Shown here piece by piece: positions 59,893 to 64,000 of a stretch of DNA of 64,000 nucleotides (the stretch's first letter is position 1; every line of letters begins with the position of its first letter). The notes beneath the pieces were generated by a model. It was given only the letters and a program-made list of their open reading frames with translations, did not search any database and was not told where the DNA came from. The stretch lies in contig FONU01000006.1 of assembly GCA_900112995.1 (NCBI GenBank), positions 88,947-152,946 of the forward strand, in the 5' to 3' direction. The position numbers and the translations under genes were made by a program. The stretch comes from [Lactobacillus] rogosae (lineage in GTDB: Bacteria > Bacillota > Clostridia > Lachnospirales > Lachnospiraceae).

Positions 59893-60120
59893 AACTCCTC
59901 CATATACTACTAGTGAACTACCACTAAGCTAAAGCTTACTGGCTTCTTGCTTCAACGTCCTCGTAACCTACTAACTCCACAAGCGTAACTTCGGGCTGAA
60001 CCATCCCTAGTTGTATTTTGTTATGCAGAGAGTAGTCTGAGTCCCTCTGCTAATATATTCTGACTTGCATTGAGGTCTCTATCATGTTTTGTCCCACATA
60101 CAGGACACGACCATATTCTT
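59893..60120 (-). ncRNA. Predicted omega RNA (reRNA) of TnpB
   Basis: In IS200/IS605 elements the TnpB guide RNA is made from the 3' end of tnpB and the right end, and its guide is the flanking host DNA. Here the right end closes at 59913 with ...GTTCAC on minus. The scaffold would be roughly 59913-60120 and the guide about 20 nt at 59893-59912. The scaffold's 5' limit is a guess. Confidence 0.5.
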
Positions 60121-61109
60121 ATTGCAAGATTTTTTACATCTGTATTCTTATATCCACAGCACCCACACAACTGACTGCTCGCATAGAATGTATCGACCTT
60201 TATATACTGACGATTGTTCCATTCAGCCTTGTATTCCAATTGTCGTGTTAGTTCATACCATGAACAGTCTGCTATTGATTTTGCAAGGTTGTGATTTTTT
60301 ATCATATTGGATATTGCCAGATTTTCACTTACTATCACTTGGTTATCGTTGATTAGTTTATGTGAGATTCTATGCAGTTTATCTTTTCTAATATTTGTAA
60401 TTCTTTCATGGCATCCTGCTATCTTTCGTTTCATTTTATGGAAATTGGCACTGCCTTTTTCCTTATGTGCAAGCTGACGTTGTAATTTTACCAACTGTTT
60501 TTCGTATTTCTTTAATGTCTTAGGATTTTCAAACTTATCTCCATTTGATGCGGTACATAAATCTTTAATTCCTAAATCCAGTCCAACCTTATTATCAGTA
60601 TGTGGAAGTTCGATATGCTCTGTTTCTACAAGTATTGACACATAATACTTTCCACTGGGTACTTGAGAAATCGTAACGCTTTTGATTGTTCCAACAAAAC
60701 TACGATGCTGTTTTATCCTTACATATCCAATCTTAGGTAACTTTATGCATTTCCCAACAATCGCAACTGAACCTTTCTGATTGTTTGTTGTATAGGCTTT
60801 GTGGTTGTTCTTTTTGCTCTTGTATTTAGGAAAACCCACTGATTTATCACGAAAAAAATTGCGATATGCACTCTGTAAATTCATCTGTGCATTGGCAAGT
60901 GCTAATGAATCCACTTCTTTCAGCCATGGAAATTCCGATTTATACTTTGCAGGAGTAACAGACAAAGATTTACCTGTTTCCTCGTAACAGGCTATCTTTT
61001 CAGCAAGCATGCGATTATATACAAAACGCACACAACCGAAAGTCCTGGCAAAATATTCTCTTTGTTCTTTGTTTGGATATAATCGGAATTTATATGCTTT
61101 CTGAACCAT
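60021..61109 (-). CDS. tnpB: RNA-guided endonuclease TnpB
   Basis: The ancestor-type of Cas12. The 362 residues begin [28 protein letters not shown], the usual TnpB opening. The RuvC triad is complete: D in GLDLGIKDL (about 195), E in [10 protein letters not shown] (about 258), D in [11 protein letters not shown] (about 343). The zinc ribbon CGCCG..CPVCG lies between the last two. Length and motifs suggest an active nuclease. ATG at 61109 follows AAAGG and begins three bases after the small HTH-like gene, so they are co-translated. It is the only intact gene of the element. Confidence 0.94.
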   Translation of the reverse strand: MVQKAYKFRLYPNKEQREYFARTFGCVRFVYNRMLAEKIACYEETGKSLSVTPAKYKSEFPWLKEVDSLALANAQMNLQSAYRNFFRDKSVGFPKYKSKKNNHKAYTTNNQKGSVAIVGKCIKLPKIGYVRIKQHRSFVGTIKSVTISQVPSGKYYVSILVETEHIELPHTDNKVGLDLGIKDLCTASNGDKFENPKTLKKYEKQLVKLQRQLAHKEKGSANFHKMKRKIAGCHERITNIRKDKLHRISHKLINDNQVIVSENLAISNMIKNHNLAKSIADCSWYELTRQLEYKAEWNNRQYIKVDTFYASSQLCGCCGYKNTDVKNLAIRIWSCPVCGTKHDRDLNASQNILAEGLRLLSA

Positions 61110-61112
61110 AGC

Positions 61113-61310
61113 TTATCCTTTCTCTGAAAGTTCTTTTTCCAGTTCTAAAATCCGTTCCATCATACCAATGATATATGGTGGGGGAGTACGTCTTTCGTGC
61201 TCCCAATCCTGTAATGCTGCTGTAGGTATGCCAATATAATTTATCCATAAGCATACCGCCTTTCTTAATATACTTATATTATAAGGTATTGCCACATAAT
61301 AGTCGACCAT
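61113..61310 (-). CDS. Small HTH-like protein or fragment between tnpA and tnpB
   Basis: A 65-residue frame whose C-terminal half, IPTAALQDWEHERRTPPPYI..MMERILELEKEL, resembles the recognition half of a Cro/C1-type helix-turn-helix (the xxLQxWExGxRxPPxY pattern). The N-terminal half does not look like a normal first helix pair, so it may be a truncated gene. There is no clear ribosome site at the ATG (61310). The stop is followed after three bases by tnpB, which suggests coupling. The function is unknown. Confidence 0.5.
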   Translation of the reverse strand: MVDYYVAIPYNISILRKAVCLWINYIGIPTAALQDWEHERRTPPPYIIGMMERILELEKELSEKG

Positions 61311-61320
61311 AATTTTACAT

Positions 61321-61531
61321 TTACCCTTGGTTTTCGATATATTCCTTTAGAATTTTTTCACTGACATTTCCAACTGAACATACAAAATATCAATCCATCC
61401 AAAAGGTATGTTCTTTCCAAAAGCATTTAGAAAGATAAGTATTATATTTCTTCCAGATATGATAAGTGGTATAGCTTTTCATAGTTCTGTAATAAGTATT
61501 TACTATGATTTTTTGATTTCCATTCGCCCAT
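61321..61531 (-). pseudogene. tnpA: Remnant of the IS200 transposase TnpA
   Basis: The minus strand starts with ATG at 61531 after AAAGGAG and reads MGEWKSKNHSKYLLQ, the usual beginning of this TnpA type. It then jumps: the middle (about residues 17 to 80, including the HUH motif) is missing. A second frame reads YHIWKKYNTYLSKCFWKEHTFW, then a TGA stop, then YFVCSVGNVSEKILKEYIENQG, the normal C-terminus. So there is one large deletion with a frameshift and one nonsense change. It cannot be active; movement would need TnpA from another copy. Confidence 0.88.
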
Positions 61532-61673
61532 GACAAATCTCCTTTATTTGATTTATCGGTAACGGACGATTGTTTTAGAACAATCTGTCTATGACTGACG
61601 CATTCATCCACTCAGCTAAAGCTAACTGGATTTCTGCTAAATTGTTTTAAAGGTGTAAATGCTTTAATATATG

Positions 61674-63266
61674 CTAAAATAGATATCTTGCCCACAAAGC
61701 AAAATTCTTTATGAGCTTCATCTGACGTTCTCTATATGATGATAACTCTACCGGCTTTACGTTATATGGATTATCATAGCTTCCATCTTTATCAGCCTTT
61801 CTTGCTACCCTTTCATAGCCCTCCATTGACTGATTCAACTCTCTGTTAATATCCTTGCTATCTATCACAAGCATAAGCTCTGTATCCAGATAAGCACTTC
61901 TCATATCTATGTTAAATGAGCCTATAACTGATATGTTATCATCAATCAGTACTGACTTACCATGGTATGAATAACCGCCTTCATATTCCCATACATCAAT
62001 CCCTGTACCAAGTATCCTGTTCTTATTAACATAATAATCTGCAGAACCAAATGGATTGCCATTGTTAGCAACTGAATTCGTCATAAGTGATACATCACCC
62101 ACTGTGTCACAAACCGACTTTAGCCCTTCATACATATAATCGTTGCATATAATATAAGGTGTATGCAGCTTAACTCTGCTTTCAGCCTTCTTCATAAGTT
62201 CAACAAGCTGATACCATACATATGGTTTCTTTGATGAATATTCTATGGGATTACTCAAAAGTGCTACATTATTCACTTCATAAGCATCTTTAAACATATC
62301 CTTATAAACACTTTTCCCAAGACCTTTATAAATACCATTATCTGTATTGTCTTCACAATAGTCTGCATATAATGAATGAAGTTCTTCCCTGGCTGCTGCC
62401 ACTTTCTTCTTAGCTGCCAGCTTGTTTTTCTTATCTGTGATTCTGGAACTGTCCACCGAATTATTATGTGAATATGTATTCTCTACACAATAATTATATT
62501 CATTTTTCTCTGATATTGTAAAATATGTGTCTGTATCCGTAAGCGCATTTACCCCATTGATAAAAGCCTTACTTTCTTTATAATTCCATACTTTCCCAAA
62601 ATACGAGAGAATATCGTTAACAGAACTATTCTCATCTGGATTCTCGCAATACACCAACGCATCTCTGTCATAATTCTTATATGGCGAGCTGCTTCCTAAA
62701 AAATATGAAAATGTGTTTCTTCCACCTATTATATAACTGCTTCTATCAGCTATAAGATACTTATCATGAAGTCTTCCCATAGATTTCCATGGTGCAAACG
62801 GATTGACCTTATTATATATCTTAATGCTTGTTCCTTCTCCAGCTGCCAACGCTTCAAAATAAGGATTACCATTCATACGGAGAAATCCAGATACTCCATC
62901 AACTATTACATTTACCGATACTCCACGTTCTGAAGCATCTAGAAGCGCACCAAGAATAAGCTTTCCACTATCATCTGCCCTGAAATCAAAGGTTGATAAT
63001 ATAATCTCATCCCTAGCGTTGCTTATCAGCTTAATACGCTCAAGCAGTGCATCTCCATTATCTTCTATAACTTCCGCCATTTCCGGCTCTGTTCTTGTCT
63101 TCCATATATTATCAACAGACAGCTCTTCTTTGTCCTCTTCCGTCAATACTGGCTGTTTATGATATGTAATAAGCGCACAACCAACTATGGCAATCACAAT
63201 AATAAGTAGTATAGCAAGTATTATTAAGAATACTTTTATCACTTTCTTTAATCTATTTATACGCAT
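61674..63266 (-). CDS. Membrane-anchored phospholipase D family protein (cardiolipin-synthase-like)
   Basis: Of 530 residues, about 10-33 form a membrane anchor. Two HKD motifs of the PLD family are present: RLHDKYLIAD with GGRN near residue 170, and YHGKSVLID with GSFNIDMRSAY near residue 455. Two HKD sites and the S..GSFN pattern fit cardiolipin synthase or a related transphosphatidylase. The middle region (about 245-330) is lysine-rich and unusual. The start at 63266 follows AAGGG, with a promoter at 63346-63374. It is the only gene between the IS element and the CRISPR array. Confidence 0.85.
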   Translation of the reverse strand: MRINRLKKVIKVFLIILAILLIIVIAIVGCALITYHKQPVLTEEDKEELSVDNIWKTRTEPEMAEVIEDNGDALLERIKLISNARDEIILSTFDFRADDSGKLILGALLDASERGVSVNVIVDGVSGFLRMNGNPYFEALAAGEGTSIKIYNKVNPFAPWKSMGRLHDKYLIADRSSYIIGGRNTFSYFLGSSSPYKNYDRDALVYCENPDENSSVNDILSYFGKVWNYKESKAFINGVNALTDTDTYFTISEKNEYNYCVENTYSHNNSVDSSRITDKKNKLAAKKKVAAAREELHSLYADYCEDNTDNGIYKGLGKSVYKDMFKDAYEVNNVALLSNPIEYSSKKPYVWYQLVELMKKAESRVKLHTPYIICNDYMYEGLKSVCDTVGDVSLMTNSVANNGNPFGSADYYVNKNRILGTGIDVWEYEGGYSYHGKSVLIDDNISVIGSFNIDMRSAYLDTELMLVIDSKDINRELNQSMEGYERVARKADKDGSYDNPYNVKPVELSSYRERQMKLIKNFALWARYLF

Positions 63267-63345
63267 ATACTTTTTCCCTTTTTAATTATATAATCATCTG
63301 GAACTATATCTTATTGTATAAGCTGCAAAACGTGCAACATCTTGT

Positions 63346-63374
63346 ATTCTATCAGTATATACTGTTTATTGCAA
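63346..63374 (-). promoter_or_regulatory. Promoter of the PLD-family gene
   Basis: TTGCAA (63369-63374), 17 bp, TAGAAT (63346-63351) on the minus strand, about 75 nt before the start codon. Confidence 0.6.
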
Positions 63375-63573
63375 GATTAGTTGTGATTTCTTTATATATT
63401 CTTTATGCGTTTTATTTTTTTATTTTGATGCAATCTCAATGATTCATAGGAACTATTAATTAACCTCGACAGCTAGATAACTACCCAAAAACTTGACATA
63501 GGGATTTTATACTCTTTTTACAATCAAAAGAGATTAATTCATGGGTATATATCTTTAATTCATTATCAGAAAA
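63375..63573. other. AT-rich spacer next to the CRISPR trailer
   Basis: I see no gene here. A small hairpin (63512-63518 with 63526-63532, CTCTTTT/AAAAGAG) lies about 40 bp before the first repeat and could end the array transcript. No leader-like sequence is expected on this side. Confidence 0.4.
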
Positions 63574-64000
63574 ATTTATATTCCACTATGTATCTATTAA
63601 AACGATTCCCATAGTAATAGCCATGAGAGAAAGACCAATATTTACATTCCACTATGTATCTATTAAAACCTATGACCGATGCCGTCCTGCTCATCAAAAT
63701 AGTTATTTGCATTCCACTATGTATCTATTAAAACCTGCGGTGCGCATTACACAATCACAATCACTGACATTTACATTCCACTATGTATCTATTAAAACTG
63801 GTCTGTAGAGCTGGGCAGACCAACACTTGAAAAGATTTACATTCCACTATGTATCTATTAAAACCAAGTCTTCATCTGGTATCTTATAAGTCTTATTTTT
63901 ATTTACATTCCACTATGTATCTATTAAAACGAGGTCAGCACCGGCGGCATATTCAGAGCCATATGTATTTACATTCCACTATGTATCTATTAAAACAAAA
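63574..64000 (-). CRISPR. CRISPR array, trailer end, type I-B-like repeat (runs off the window)
   Basis: Seven 30-bp repeats start at 63574, 63640, 63705, 63769, 63835, 63901 and 63967; they begin ATTTACATTCC and end TATTAAAAC on plus. The six complete spacers are 36, 35, 34, 36, 36 and 36 bp. On the minus strand the repeat begins GTTTTAATAG and ends GGAATGTAAAT, like Clostridioides difficile type I-B repeats, so crRNA is read from minus. Repeats 1 and 3 each have one changed base, which marks this as the old trailer end. The leader, more spacers and any cas genes must lie to the right or elsewhere. Confidence 0.97.

Larger units (their letters stand above)
59913..61648 (-). mobile_element. 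Decayed IS200/IS605-family element
   Basis: About 1.7 kb with a tnpB gene, a broken tnpA and matching terminal hairpins. The right-end hairpin (59921-59942) and left-end hairpin (61608-61629) are both 22-bp imperfect palindromes of the form CCA.....GCTTTAGC.....TGG on minus. The right end carries the typical GAAGCAAGAAGCC before the hairpin and stops at GTTCAC. The left boundary is not certain; it should lie within about 20 bp beyond 61629. The element lies between pld and ftsK, all in one direction. Confidence 0.85.

Noticed and set aside
63623..63808. Open frame on plus inside the CRISPR array
   Set aside because: It repeats FHYVSIKT at every repeat; it is only the array read as protein.
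1..64000. tRNA, rRNA or other standard RNA genes
   Set aside because: I found no cloverleaf with TTCRANNC-type T arm or rRNA signature in the intergenic regions.

Overview
The window looks like chromosome of a low-GC, spore-lineage Firmicute of the Lachnospiraceae type, close to Lachnospira (Eubacterium) eligens. That placement is inference from AT-rich spacers, strong GGAGG ribosome sites, a large pyruvate:ferredoxin oxidoreductase, the gene order spoIIGA-sigE-ftsZ, a meso-DAP-type MurE and a type I-B-like CRISPR repeat. No database was searched. Almost all genes lie on the minus strand; only a deacetylase, an AraC regulator and ychF are on the plus strand.

Region 1 (1-9.7 kb) is amino-acid and housekeeping metabolism: serC-serA, leuB-ilvD-ilvB, yajC, tgt and aroC. 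Region 2 (9.7-25 kb) is mixed: a stand-alone Hsp70, a SpoVAF-like germination protein, a MATE pump, an exported SurA-N-like protein, pyruvate:ferredoxin oxidoreductase, an anchored polysaccharide deacetylase, a thioredoxin-reductase-like flavoprotein without NADPH motifs, an AmtB-GlnK fusion and an AraC regulator. Region 3 (25-32.4 kb) runs spoIIGA-sigE-(cwlD-like amidase)-lepA-hemW, next to ftsZ.

Region 4 (32.4-41.8 kb) is a reduced division and cell-wall cluster, mraZ-rsmH-ftsL-two class B PBPs-murD-ftsW-divIB-ftsZ, with a clear MraZ operator but no mraY, murF or murG. After the divergent ychF comes region 5 (43.2-59.9 kb), a long run ftsK-fhs-murE-priA-def-fmt-rsmB-rlmN-stp-pknB-rsgA-rpe. 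It links DNA translocation, one-carbon metabolism, wall synthesis, translation initiation, rRNA modification and Ser/Thr signalling. Region 6 (59.9-64 kb) holds a decayed IS200/IS605 element with an intact tnpB directly upstream of ftsK, a phospholipase D family protein and the trailer end of a CRISPR array that runs off the window.

The most interesting signals are these: a 124-bp ungapped structured intergenic element present twice (6663-6786 and 30963-31086); an intact TnpB whose predicted native guide covers the ftsK ribosome-binding site; a CRISPR spacer that reads as the first motif of a phage-type dUTPase; and the spoIIGA-sigE junction, which has an apparent AUU start codon, a promoter with a 21-bp spacer and a repeat that allows alternative hairpins.
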